The position numbers and the translations under genes are program-made. A model generated the notes under the pieces. That model worked only from the letters and a program-made list of their open reading frames with translations, ran no database searches and had not been told where the DNA came from. Shown one piece after another: positions 41,463-50,004 of a stretch of DNA of 64,000 bases (positions within the stretch are counted from its first letter, which is position 1; each line of letters opens with the position of its first letter). The DNA is from Amaricoccus macauensis_A (lineage in GTDB: Bacteria; Pseudomonadota; Alphaproteobacteria; Rhodobacterales; Rhodobacteraceae): contig NZ_JBNAFY010000004.1 of NCBI RefSeq assembly GCF_049800915.1, positions 1 through 64,000 of the forward strand. Direction: 5' to 3'.

Positions 41463-41483
41463 GTTGCGTGCAGATCACGCAAC
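41463..41483. promoter_or_regulatory. Perfect 8-bp inverted repeat next to the phased repeats
   Basis: GTTGCGTG and CACGCAAC flank CAGAT. No T run follows on either strand, so it looks more like a regulator site than a terminator. An A-tract/T-tract stretch (AATAAAAAGTTTTTTC) lies just beyond it. Confidence 0.5.
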
Positions 41484-41566
41484 ACCCTGATCGAAATAAA
41501 AAGTTTTTTCGGACACGGGCGTTGCGGCAAAATCGCGCCGTTCGACCCGATCAGGTGTTCGCCCGA

Positions 41567-42313
41567 TTAACCCGGCAGCGCCCGTCCTGCCCGTCGTGCG
41601 GCTCGCCTCTCGGCCCAGCTGAAGGCGTCATGGGTCAGCACCGCCATGGCCCCCACAACAAGCCCGCCCTGGAGGATGAATGCCGGATTGTTCGAGAGAA
41701 GCCCGCCTATAATGACCTCTCCCAATGTCCGTGCAGCCACCGTCGATCCGATCGTCGCGGTCGAGATCGCGATCACCGTCGAAACCCGGATGCCCGAGAG
41801 AATGAGCGGCAGGGCAAGTGGCATTTCCACCTGCCAGAGCCTTTGCCGATCGGTCATGCCCGCGCCCCGCGCGGCCTCCGCCACCGCCGGATCGACACCC
41901 GAAAGCCCGGTCAGCGTGTTCTCGAAAATCGGCAGAAGCCCATATAATAAAAGGGCAACCAGCGTCGGCGCCGGCCCGAATCCCAGGACGGGCACCGTCA
42001 GCGCCAGAACCGCGATCGGCGGAAAGGTCTGCCCCACATTGGCAATCGCGCGCGACAGCGGCAGGAACTCCGCCCCCGCCGGCCGCGTGACGAGAATGCC
42101 GAGGCCCACCGCGATCACCGCCCCGAGACCGACCGCGATCAGCACCAGCATGGCATGGTTCAGCGCCAGCCCCATGAGATCCGATTGCAGGTAGATCGGC
42201 GGGGCATCGTTCTGCGTGAACGGCCGGAACACCGGCGCGAAGGCTTCCGGCCAGAGCAGAAAAGCCAGCAGCAGAAGCGCGATACCTGCGCGGATGAACA
42301 GCCCCGGCTTCAC
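41567..42313 (-). CDS. yehW: Osmolyte ABC transporter, small permease (YehW-like)
   Basis: A 248-residue membrane protein with about six helices. The permease coupling segment reads VDPAVAEAARGAGMTDRQRLWQVEMPLALPLILSG (only part quoted), with the EAA-loop signature AARGAGMTDRQRLW. It is the last gene of a four-gene operon in the same order as osmF-yehYXW of Escherichia coli, a low-affinity glycine betaine importer. Its start overlaps the ATPase stop (ATGA). Substrate assignment to betaine-type osmolytes is inferred from family and order. Confidence 0.85.
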   Translation of the reverse strand: MKPGLFIRAGIALLLLAFLLWPEAFAPVFRPFTQNDAPPIYLQSDLMGLALNHAMLVLIAVGLGAVIAVGLGILVTRPAGAEFLPLSRAIANVGQTFPPIAVLALTVPVLGFGPAPTLVALLLYGLLPIFENTLTGLSGVDPAVAEAARGAGMTDRQRLWQVEMPLALPLILSGIRVSTVIAISTATIGSTVAARTLGEVIIGGLLSNNPAFILQGGLVVGAMAVLTHDAFSWAERRAARRAGRALPG

Positions 42314-43245
42314 GAGGGCGCGGCCCCCCGCCCGAGCAGTGCCTCGAGTGTCACCCGGCCGATCACCGCCCCGTCCTGTTCCACCGGCGCGGCTCGCCGC
42401 CGTGTCCAGATCAGTTCGGAGACCGCGTCACGTGCCGTCGCGTCGCCCGAAATCGGCGCGCCCTCCGCCTCCCCCGGCTCGGCAACATCGCCCACTTCGA
42501 CCAATGAAAGAAGGCGATAAGGCCGCTCCGCCGCCCCGATGAGTGCGGCACAGAACGGCGTCGCCGGATGAGCGATGATCGCCTCGGGCGTGTCGTATTG
42601 TTCGAGCCGCCCCTCGTTCATGATCGCCACTCGGTCGCCGAGCCCGATGGCCTCGTCCATGTCATGGGTGACCAGCACGATGGTCGTGCCGATGCGCCTC
42701 TGGATCGCCTTCAGGTCCGCCTGCGCCTTCTGCCGAATTACTGGATCGAGCGCCCCGAAAGGCTCGTCCATCAAGAGCACTCCCGGCTCTCCCGCCAGCG
42801 CGCGGGCAACCCCCACGCGCTGCTGCTGCCCCCCCGAAAGCTCGAAAGGCATCCGATCGCGGTATTCGCCCGGATCGAGCTGGAACAGGTCGAGCAGTTC
42901 ATCCACCCGCGCGGAGACCCGCGCCTTGTCCCACTCCAGCAGATCGGGCACGGTCGCGATGTTCTGGGCGACGCTGCGATGCGGAAAAAGTCCATGCCCC
43001 TGAATGGCATAGCCAATCTGGCGGCGCAGTTCATGCGCCTCGCCGTCCCGCGTGTCACGCCCGTCGATCCGGATGCTGCCGGATGTCGGCTCGACCAGCC
43101 GGTTGATCATCCGCAGAAGCGTCGTCTTGCCGGAACCGGAGGTGCCGACGATCACCGCGATCTGCCCGGTCTCGACCGTGAGGCTGACCCGGTCGACGAC
43201 ATCGGTCTCGCCATAGGTCTTGGTGACGTTCTCGATCTCGATCAT
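42310..43245 (-). CDS. yehX: Osmolyte ABC transporter ATPase (YehX/OpuCA-like)
   Basis: A 311-residue ABC ATPase. Walker A is GTSGSGKTT with Lys40, the signature LSGGQQQRVGVARAL, and Walker B VLLMDEPFGALD followed by the D-loop. After about residue 235 there is a CBS-like tail (GDATARDAVSELIWTRRRAA and AVIGRVTLEALLG), as in osmolyte ATPases that sense ionic strength, although only about one CBS unit's worth is visible. The ATG overlaps the large permease stop by four bases; a longer upstream frame is not supported. Confidence 0.9.
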   Translation of the reverse strand: MIEIENVTKTYGETDVVDRVSLTVETGQIAVIVGTSGSGKTTLLRMINRLVEPTSGSIRIDGRDTRDGEAHELRRQIGYAIQGHGLFPHRSVAQNIATVPDLLEWDKARVSARVDELLDLFQLDPGEYRDRMPFELSGGQQQRVGVARALAGEPGVLLMDEPFGALDPVIRQKAQADLKAIQRRIGTTIVLVTHDMDEAIGLGDRVAIMNEGRLEQYDTPEAIIAHPATPFCAALIGAAERPYRLLSLVEVGDVAEPGEAEGAPISGDATARDAVSELIWTRRRAAPVEQDGAVIGRVTLEALLGRGAAPS

Positions 43246-44423
43246 GTGGTTCTCTCCGTCCCGCGGCCCTTGCTCCACTCGACCAGCGCATCGAGCACGA
43301 TCGCCGCGGCAAACGCCAGAAGCACCGTGGGCAATGCACCGAGGAGGATCAGGTCCGTCGCGGTCTGACCCATGCCCTGAAACACGAAGACCCCGAAGCC
43401 GCCCCCCCCGATCAGAGCTGCAATGGTGGCAAGGCCGATATTCTGCACCAGAACGATCCGGATGCCGGTCAGGATCACCGGGAACGCAAGGGGCAACTCC
43501 ACCCGCCAAAGCCGTTGCCGGTCGGTCATACCCATGCCGGTCGCCGCATCCCGCACGGAGGCCGGCACCCCCGCCAGCCCCGCAACCGTGTTCGAGACCA
43601 CCGGCAGCAGCGAATAGGCAAAGAGCGCGACGAGCGCAGGTGCCGCCCCGATCCCCGAGATGCCGATTGCCTGCGCGCCGGGGATATTGGCCGCGACCCA
43701 GGCCAGCGGCACGATCAGCAACCCGAATAGCGCGATGGAGGGGATCGTCTGCACGATGGTCAGCCCGTTCAGAATGGGTTGCGCAAGTTTTGCGCGCCTG
43801 TGGCAGAGGATGCCCAGCGGAATGCCCGCCAGCGCTGCGGCGCCAAGCGATCCGAAGGCCAGCGCCACATGCTGCCGCCCCTCGCGCCAGAACGCATCCG
43901 CCCGCGACCCGTATTCCTTGAGGATAGAGAGTTCGTCCCAGGCCCCGGAGGCCAGAACCGCTGCAAGCCCACCCGACACCAGCGCCAGCAGCACCAGCCG
44001 AAGCGCCGGCCGCGGCTGCATCCGCGAGAGCGTGTCGGTCATCAGGAGGAGCAGCGCCGTGAGCATTACCCAGAACCCGGCCGCGGGTGATACGCGAGCA
44101 TAAGGATTATCCGGCGGGATCAGGACCGTTCCCGCACGCCCGGCCAATAACAGCAGTGCCAGGATCGCGACCAGGCTTGCTGCAAGCCGCAGGTAGAGAC
44201 TGGGGGGCCGCAGGGCAACAGCGACAGTTCCCGCCGCGACGAGAAGCAGCCCGGCCGCACCGGGCAAGCCCAGGGCGGACCAGAACCAGTTCGCCTCACC
44301 GGGGAGGATGCGATTGGGACTGAAGCTCGCAAATGGCAACGCCAGCGCGATCACCGTCAACCCGGAAACCAGCACCCCCATGCGGTCAAAACGGCCAGCG
44401 ACTCCGCCAAATCGGCCACGCAT
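43242..44423 (-). CDS. yehY: Osmolyte ABC transporter, large permease (YehY-like)
   Basis: A 393-residue permease. The N-terminal half adds several extra membrane helices before the core ABC permease domain, exactly the layout of YehY (about 385 residues) rather than of OpuCB. The coupling loop reads RDAATGMGMTDRQRLWRVEL, nearly the same as in the small permease, and GLATIAALIGGGGFGVFVFQ lies near the end. The paired permeases form the channel with the ATPase. It starts 20 bases after the binding-protein gene. Confidence 0.88.
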   Translation of the reverse strand: MRGRFGGVAGRFDRMGVLVSGLTVIALALPFASFSPNRILPGEANWFWSALGLPGAAGLLLVAAGTVAVALRPPSLYLRLAASLVAILALLLLAGRAGTVLIPPDNPYARVSPAAGFWVMLTALLLLMTDTLSRMQPRPALRLVLLALVSGGLAAVLASGAWDELSILKEYGSRADAFWREGRQHVALAFGSLGAAALAGIPLGILCHRRAKLAQPILNGLTIVQTIPSIALFGLLIVPLAWVAANIPGAQAIGISGIGAAPALVALFAYSLLPVVSNTVAGLAGVPASVRDAATGMGMTDRQRLWRVELPLAFPVILTGIRIVLVQNIGLATIAALIGGGGFGVFVFQGMGQTATDLILLGALPTVLLAFAAAIVLDALVEWSKGRGTERTT

Positions 44424-44443
44424 GGCCCCCGCCCCGGCGCCTG

Positions 44444-45355
44444 CTATTGGATCAACCCGTTCGATGACAAGAAGTCAGCCGCTACCGCCTCGGCTGGCTC
44501 ACCGCCCACCTGGACCCGCCCATTGAGTTCCTGAAGCGTCACCAGATCGAGCTTCTCGAAAACCGGTGCGAGCAGATCCGCGATCTCTGGGTTCGCATCG
44601 AGCACTTCCTTGCGAACGATCGGCGCGGGTTCGTAGACCGGCTGCACGCCCTTGTCATCCGCGATCACCGTCAGCCCCGAAGGCACGATGCCGCCGTCGG
44701 TGCCATAGACCATCGCTGCATTCACGCCGCTGGTGCCACGGGCGGCTGCCGCGATCGTCGCGGCCGTATCGCCCCCAGAAAGGATCACGAGCTGGTCGGG
44801 AGAAAGCGTGAAATGATAGGCGTCCTGAAAGGCCGGAAGCGCCGCAGGGGAATTCACGAACTCGGAGGACGCCGCGAGCTTGAGATCGCCGCCATCCGCC
44901 ACGAATGTCCCGAGATCGCTCATGGTCTTCACGGCATGCTCATTGGCGTAATCTGCTGGCAATGCGATGGCCCAGGTGTTGTTGGCCGGCGCGGGCTGCA
45001 GCCAGACGATGTCATTCGCCTCCAGATCGAGCTCTGCGGCTCTTTCATAGGCCGCGGCCGCATCCTTCCAGACATCGCTGTCGGCCTCGTTGAAGAAAAA
45101 GGCCGCGTTGCCGGTGTATTCGGGGTAGATATCGATTTCGCCGGAGGTGATCGCCTGCCGCATGATCGGGGTTCCACCGAGTTGCAACCGGTTTTCGGTC
45201 TCGATGCCACCGGCGTCGAGAACCTGAAGAATGATGTTGCCCAGCACGCCGCCTTCGGTATCGATCTTCGACGAGACGACGACCTGTGCCGCCGCGGCCC
45301 CCGCCAGCAATGAAAAAGCAGCCGCAAGGCCGATCCGGTTCAGCACCCGTTTCAT
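44444..45355 (-). CDS. osmF: Osmolyte ABC transporter, periplasmic binding protein (OsmF/YehZ-like)
   Basis: A 303-residue binding protein of the glycine betaine/choline/carnitine type (OpuAC/QuaternaryAmine family). It has a Sec signal peptide (MKRVLNRIGLAAAFSLLAGA, cleavage after AAA) and no lipobox Cys. The domain includes VVVSSKIDTEGGVLGNIILQ, GEIDIYPEYTGNAAFFF and the hinge region AMVYGTDGGI. It is first in the operon, with a good promoter and AGGGGG ahead of the ATG. Regulator genes lie just upstream on the same strand. Confidence 0.88.
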   Translation of the reverse strand: MKRVLNRIGLAAAFSLLAGAAAAQVVVSSKIDTEGGVLGNIILQVLDAGGIETENRLQLGGTPIMRQAITSGEIDIYPEYTGNAAFFFNEADSDVWKDAAAAYERAAELDLEANDIVWLQPAPANNTWAIALPADYANEHAVKTMSDLGTFVADGGDLKLAASSEFVNSPAALPAFQDAYHFTLSPDQLVILSGGDTAATIAAAARGTSGVNAAMVYGTDGGIVPSGLTVIADDKGVQPVYEPAPIVRKEVLDANPEIADLLAPVFEKLDLVTLQELNGRVQVGGEPAEAVAADFLSSNGLIQ

Positions 45356-45410
45356 GGATTTCCCCCTTCCGGTGACCGGGCCCGCCCGGCGTTCATCTGT
45401 CCTTCAGGGC

Positions 45411-45438
45411 ACTATAGTCCGGCGATCCCACCTGTCGA
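45411..45438 (-). promoter_or_regulatory. Sigma-70-type promoter of the osmF operon
   Basis: On the minus strand TCGACA, 16 bases and TATAGT match the -35 and -10 consensus at five of six positions each. The start point would fall about 50 bases before the osmF ATG. Transcription of osmF can therefore be separate from the upstream regulator gene. Confidence 0.6.
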
Positions 45439-45495
45439 CCCGCGAGGGCGCGAAAGACAATGGACCGGTATGCCTCAAGCCGGGGTATGCCCGCT

Positions 45496-46224
45496 CTAGC
45501 GCGTCTCCGCGTGATTCCACGTCACCCGCGGGGTGAAGACATAGCCAGCGCCATAGACGGTGCGGATCATGGTAGGCGAGCGCGTGTTGTCGCGCAGCTT
45601 CTTGCGCAAGCGCGACACCCGAACGTCCATGGCACGATCGAAGGCTTCGAGATCATCCTCGCCGGTCAGGTCGAGAAGCTGCGCCCGGCTCAGGACCCGG
45701 CCTGCCGCCTCGATGAAGGCGCGCAGAAGCACGGTCTCGGACGCCGAAAGCTGAACGACCTTTCCCTCCGGTTCCGTCAGGGTGCAGGCCTCAAGGTCCG
45801 CGATCCAGCCCTCGAACCGCGCCAGCCTGCGAGCGGATGTCTCCAATGCCGGTCGCGCCTCGGCCGCCCTGCGCAGCACCGCCCGCGCACGCGCCACCAG
45901 TTCGCGCGGCTCGAAAGGCTTCACGATGTAATCGTCTGCGCCGACCTCGAGTCCGATGAGCCGGTCCGTCAGATCGCCCCGCCCGGTCACGATGATGACT
46001 GGGATGCGGGCCGCGCGCAGTGCCTGGCCCACAAGGCTCAGTCCATCTCCATCGGGCAGTTCGAGATCGACAAGGCAGAGATCGGGCTGCCGCGTATCAA
46101 GCGCACGTTCGAGATCCAGCCGCCGGGCAAACCGCTCGACCTCGAATCCCTGCGTTTCAAGGGCACGACGCGTCACCGCCGCCACATCGGCATCATCCTC
46201 GAGAAGGTAGATCAGCGACTTCAT
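45496..46224 (-). CDS. OmpR-family response regulator
   Basis: A 242-residue two-domain regulator. The receiver domain has the acidic pair LEDDAD, the phosphorylation site Asp53 (LCLVDLELPDGDG), the switch Thr80 and Lys102 (YIVKPF). The winged-helix DNA-binding domain covers about residues 140-235, ending SRLRKKLRDNTRSPTMIRTV then YGAGYVF. The upstream hybrid kinase gene runs to within a few bases and overlaps a longer alternative start at 46260, so the two are partners. The osmF operon lies 140 bases downstream on the same strand and is a plausible target. Confidence 0.9.
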   Translation of the reverse strand: MKSLIYLLEDDADVAAVTRRALETQGFEVERFARRLDLERALDTRQPDLCLVDLELPDGDGLSLVGQALRAARIPVIIVTGRGDLTDRLIGLEVGADDYIVKPFEPRELVARARAVLRRAAEARPALETSARRLARFEGWIADLEACTLTEPEGKVVQLSASETVLLRAFIEAAGRVLSRAQLLDLTGEDDLEAFDRAMDVRVSRLRKKLRDNTRSPTMIRTVYGAGYVFTPRVTWNHAETR

Positions 46225-46240
46225 CGGTACCGGCTGTCGT

Positions 46241-48187
46241 TCAGGGATCAGACCCGTCATGAACCCGCGCCAGCGCCGCCGCAAGGTCTTTGGGTTCGAT
46301 AGGTTTACGCAGGACCGGAATGCCGCCCTCTGCCGCCTCAGCACTGTCGGCAACCGCGTGGCCTGTCATCAGGAGCACGCCCGCTGCGGGTAGAAGCTCG
46401 CGAATCTCGCGGGCAAGATCGCGCCCCGATTGCCCACCAGGCAGCCCGATATCACTCAGAACGATGCCGATCTCCCTGACCTGATCGGCAAGCTCGAGTG
46501 CTTCGCGCGCGCATCCCGCCTCGATGACCGGATAGCCAAGCGCAACGAGTTCCCTGCGGATCACGCTGCGCACATCCGCGTCATCCTCCACCAGCAGAAC
46601 CAGCCCACGCGGCTTCACCGCGGCAACCGACGCGGGCGCTACGCGCACCGCACGCACCGGGTCCGGTGCATCGCGCGGGGCGACAGGCAACAGCACGGTG
46701 AACGCACTTCCCCGCCCAGCCTCGCTGTCGACACGGATCGCACCATTCGACTGGCGCACGAATGCATAGACCATGGTGAGCCCGAGCCCCGCTCCCACCC
46801 CTTCGCCCTTGGAGGTGTAGAACGGCTCGAAGATATGATCACGCTGCTCGCGGGACATACCTATTCCGGTATCGGTGACCCGAACGCGGACATAACGACC
46901 GCGGCGAATCTTGAGCGTTTCCGCCTCGACCGACCCGATATTGCAGACATCCGAGCCAAAGCGGATTTCACCAGCCCCCCGGATCGCATCGCGCGCGTTC
47001 ATGGCCAGATTGAGAAGCGCCATCTCGAACTGCGCGGGATCGGCCAGTGCGGGGCGCGCCCGGCCGCGCGACGAGGAGATGATCTCGATCTTCTCCGGCA
47101 TCGTGGAACGCAGGATGCGCACGATGCCGGCAATAGCCTCGTCAACATCGATTGGCGCGGGTGCGACCGGCTGGCGCCGCGCGAGAGTGAGCAGCCGCTT
47201 TGTCAGCCCCGAGCCGCGCCGCGCCGCGGCAATTGCCGGATCGATGTATTCCGCACGAAGCTCCTCATCCGCCACCTTGTCGCGCAAGGGCAGGAGGTTG
47301 CCTGAAATGACCGTCAGCAGATTGTTGAAATCATGACTGATTCCGCTCGAGAGGCGCCCCAGCGCGTCCATCTTGCGCGATTGCATCAGCGCGGAGTTCG
47401 CGGCCTTCTGCCGTGTGATATCGATGGAGAGAATATAGAACCCGATCACTGCCCCGCGGGAGGGTTTTTCGGGCCGCAAGAAGGTCCGGATATCCTTGCG
47501 ACGCCCATCCGGCAAGCTGATCGTCATCTCGAAATCCACCGCCGAGCCCATGCGCGCCTGTTCGAAATAGGGCGCTGCAACCCGATGGGTCTCTTCGGCC
47601 AGAATCTCCCGGCTGAAGCGGCCGATCATTTCCTCCGGTTTCAGCCCGTAGGCCTTGGCAAACCGCGAGTTTGCGTAGAGCACCACCAGATCCTCGTCGA
47701 GATGGGCGATACCTGCAGGCACCTCATTGGCGATGATCTTGAGCCGCGCCTCGCTCTGGCGCAGCGCCGCGGCGCGATCGGCTGCCCGTTCCTCCAGGAT
47801 CGCCTCGCGCTCCTTCTGAGCCGTCACGTCGGTATAGACCGTTACGAAGCCTCCATCGGGAAGGGGCGCGCCAGAGACATGGATCACGGCCCCATCTGGC
47901 CGAACCCGCTCGAAGCTGTGAGGCTCGAACTTCCAGGCATCTGCCACCCGCGCCGCAACCAGCGCCTCGACCGGCCCTGGGCCGTATTCGCCGCGCTCCG
48001 CGTTGTGCCGGATGAAACTGGCGAAATCCGCTCCGACAAAGGCGAGGTGCGCGGGGAACCCCAGAAGGTCGAGAAACTGCCGGTTCCAGGCCAGCAGACG
48101 CAGTTCGCTGTCGAATATGGAAAGCCCCTGATCGATCCGGTCGAGCCCCGCCTGGATCAGCGGACCGAGCCTGTCCTCGCCATTCAT
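46241..48187 (-). CDS. Hybrid PAS-sensor histidine kinase with C-terminal receiver
   Basis: A 648-residue soluble kinase without membrane helices. Order: a PAS-7-type domain (residues about 5-115, GLSIFDSELRLLAWNRQFLD), a second PAS domain (about 140-255, GIAHLDEDLVVLYANSRFAK), HisKA with GRLSSGISHDFNNLL (phosphorylated His), HATPase with NLAMNARDAI, DTGIGM and GAGLGLTMVYAF, and a receiver (VLLVEDDADVR, IVLSDIGLPGG). It signals to the downstream regulator, perhaps after phosphorelay through its own receiver; no HPt domain is in view. MNGEDRL was chosen as start; ATGs at 48202 and 48271 are alternatives. The ligand of the PAS domains is unknown. Confidence 0.85.
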   Translation of the reverse strand: MNGEDRLGPLIQAGLDRIDQGLSIFDSELRLLAWNRQFLDLLGFPAHLAFVGADFASFIRHNAERGEYGPGPVEALVAARVADAWKFEPHSFERVRPDGAVIHVSGAPLPDGGFVTVYTDVTAQKEREAILEERAADRAAALRQSEARLKIIANEVPAGIAHLDEDLVVLYANSRFAKAYGLKPEEMIGRFSREILAEETHRVAAPYFEQARMGSAVDFEMTISLPDGRRKDIRTFLRPEKPSRGAVIGFYILSIDITRQKAANSALMQSRKMDALGRLSSGISHDFNNLLTVISGNLLPLRDKVADEELRAEYIDPAIAAARRGSGLTKRLLTLARRQPVAPAPIDVDEAIAGIVRILRSTMPEKIEIISSSRGRARPALADPAQFEMALLNLAMNARDAIRGAGEIRFGSDVCNIGSVEAETLKIRRGRYVRVRVTDTGIGMSREQRDHIFEPFYTSKGEGVGAGLGLTMVYAFVRQSNGAIRVDSEAGRGSAFTVLLPVAPRDAPDPVRAVRVAPASVAAVKPRGLVLLVEDDADVRSVIRRELVALGYPVIEAGCAREALELADQVREIGIVLSDIGLPGGQSGRDLAREIRELLPAAGVLLMTGHAVADSAEAAEGGIPVLRKPIEPKDLAAALARVHDGSDP

Positions 48188-48261
48188 CGCGAGTGCGCAC
48201 ATGCCGCGCCAGCCCCCGTTACAATTCGCAACATTCTCGACATCATCCTGCAAGAACCATC

Positions 48262-48277
48262 TGCGACCCATGTCGCA
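48262..48277. promoter_or_regulatory. Palindrome in the divergent kinase/acyl-CoA synthetase promoter region
   Basis: TGCGAC and GTCGCA flank CCAT, a 6-4-6 inverted repeat located 37-52 bases before the acyl-CoA synthetase start and upstream of the chosen kinase start. Size and place suit a dimeric regulator; the regulator is unknown. Confidence 0.4.
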
Positions 48278-48313
48278 ACGACAAGATCAAAAAAGAATGT
48301 CGGGGGGAGTATG

Positions 48314-49948
48314 ATGCACAATATCTATGAGCAGGGTTTGGAGATGACCCCGGCAAATTACGTGCCGCTTTCTCCGCTCAGCTTCATGGAACGGACCGCC
48401 GCCATCTGGCCGGATCGCCTTGCCGTGGTTCATGGGGATGTGCGGCGGACCTGGGCCGAAACCTATGCGCGCACTTGCAAGCTGGCAGGCGCCCTTACGG
48501 CGCGAGGCATCGGCAAGGGCGATACCGTCTCGATCATTGCAGCCAACATCCCGGAGATGTTCGAGGCACACTACGGCGTACCCATGGCGGGCGCGGTGCT
48601 GAACACGATCAATACGAGGCTCGACGCGGAGGCCATCGCCTTCATCCTCAATCACGGTGAGGCGAAGGCGGTGATCGTCGATCCGGAGTTTTCCGAAGTG
48701 GTCGAGCGCGCGCTCCGCATCGCCGGACAGAAACGCATCGTCATCGATATCGAAGACGTAAGCTTCGAGGGTGGCGAAAAAATCGGCGAGACCACCTACA
48801 ACGACTTCCTCGAGGAATGCCCCGAGGACTATGAATGGCAACTCCCTGCCAACGAGTGGGATGCGATCAGCCTGAACTATACCTCCGGCACGACGGGCGA
48901 TCCGAAAGGCGTCGTCTACCACCACCGCGGTGCGATGCTGAACGCGATGACCCACATCGCCGATTGGAGCATGCCCAAGCACTTTGTCTATCTGTGGACG
49001 CTGCCCATGTTCCACTGCAACGGATGGTGCTTTCCCTGGACCATTGCCGCCGGAGCGGGCGTCTGCGTTTGCCTGCGATCCGTTCGCGCCGAACCGATCT
49101 ACGAGGCTATCCGGACCGAGAAGGTCACGCATTTCTGCGGTGCGCCCATCGTTCTCAACATGCTGGGCAACGCTCCCGACGAGGTGAAGGGCGGTTTCAC
49201 CCACGAGGTCAAGGTCATGACCGCCGGCGCCGCACCACCAGCGGCTGTCATCGGCAAGATGGAAGCCATGGGGATCGACGTTACCCATGTCTACGGCCTC
49301 ACCGAAACGTACGGCCCCTCCGTCGTCTCGCCCTGGCAGGAAAAGTGGGACGGCGTTTCTCTCGAGGAAAAGGCGAAGCTCAAGGCGCGCCAAGGCGTGA
49401 AGAACACCGTGCTGCATGGCCTGATGGTCGCGCATCCCGGCACCATGGAGGAACTTCCCGCAGACGGCCAGTCCATCGGCGAGATCTTCATGCGCGGCAA
49501 CAACGTGATGCGCGGCTACCTGAAGAACCCCTCGGCCACCGACAAGGCCTTCCAGGGCGGCTGGTTCGCGTCCGGCGACCTCGGCGTGATGCACCCGGAC
49601 GGATATGTCGAGATCAAGGATCGCTCTAAGGACATCATCATCTCGGGCGGTGAGAACATCTCGTCCATCGAGGTCGAGGACGTGCTCTACAAGCACCCTG
49701 CGGTCATGGAAGCCGCGGTCGTGGCAAAGCCGGACGAAAAGTGGGGTGAGACACCTTGCGCCTTCATCGAGCTCAAGCCGGGCCAGGACGTGCCCGAAGA
49801 AGAGCTCATCGCCTTCTGCCGGGCCAACATGGCGCATTTCAAGGCGCCGAAGACCGTCATCTACGGCCCGCTGCCCAAGACATCGACGGGCAAGATCCAG
49901 AAGTTTCTGCTGCGCCAGCAGGCCCGCGACCTGGAACCGGCCGACTGA
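48314..49948 (+). CDS. Acyl-CoA synthetase (AMP-forming)
   Basis: A 544-residue member of the ANL superfamily that activates a carboxylic acid to its CoA thioester with ATP. The AMP-binding P loop is LNYTSGTTGDPKGVVYHHRG (about residues 187-206), followed by HVYGLTETYGP, the GWFASGDLGVMHPDGYVEI hinge region with RSKDIIISGGENIS, and the catalytic Lys in KTSTGKIQKF. The type (YVPLSPLSFMERTA start) resembles the medium-chain/DmdB-like synthetases of marine Rhodobacterales; true substrate is open. GGGGGGAG lies 4 bases before the second of two ATGs. A five-gene Liv-type transporter follows on the same strand, suggesting uptake plus activation of one substrate class. Confidence 0.88.
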   Translation: MHNIYEQGLEMTPANYVPLSPLSFMERTAAIWPDRLAVVHGDVRRTWAETYARTCKLAGALTARGIGKGDTVSIIAANIPEMFEAHYGVPMAGAVLNTINTRLDAEAIAFILNHGEAKAVIVDPEFSEVVERALRIAGQKRIVIDIEDVSFEGGEKIGETTYNDFLEECPEDYEWQLPANEWDAISLNYTSGTTGDPKGVVYHHRGAMLNAMTHIADWSMPKHFVYLWTLPMFHCNGWCFPWTIAAGAGVCVCLRSVRAEPIYEAIRTEKVTHFCGAPIVLNMLGNAPDEVKGGFTHEVKVMTAGAAPPAAVIGKMEAMGIDVTHVYGLTETYGPSVVSPWQEKWDGVSLEEKAKLKARQGVKNTVLHGLMVAHPGTMEELPADGQSIGEIFMRGNNVMRGYLKNPSATDKAFQGGWFASGDLGVMHPDGYVEIKDRSKDIIISGGENISSIEVEDVLYKHPAVMEAAVVAKPDEKWGETPCAFIELKPGQDVPEEELIAFCRANMAHFKAPKTVIYGPLPKTSTGKIQKFLLRQQARDLEPAD

Positions 49949-50004
49949 GCGGGCGGCCCCGCGCCGCCAAAGCCTCCGGCCCAGGTCCAATAGGGAAAGA
50001 CAGA

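Noticed and set aside
47333..48313. Upstream extension of the acyl-CoA synthetase frame
   Set aside because: It is antisense to the histidine kinase; the AMP-ligase N terminus and binding site fit the start near 48314.
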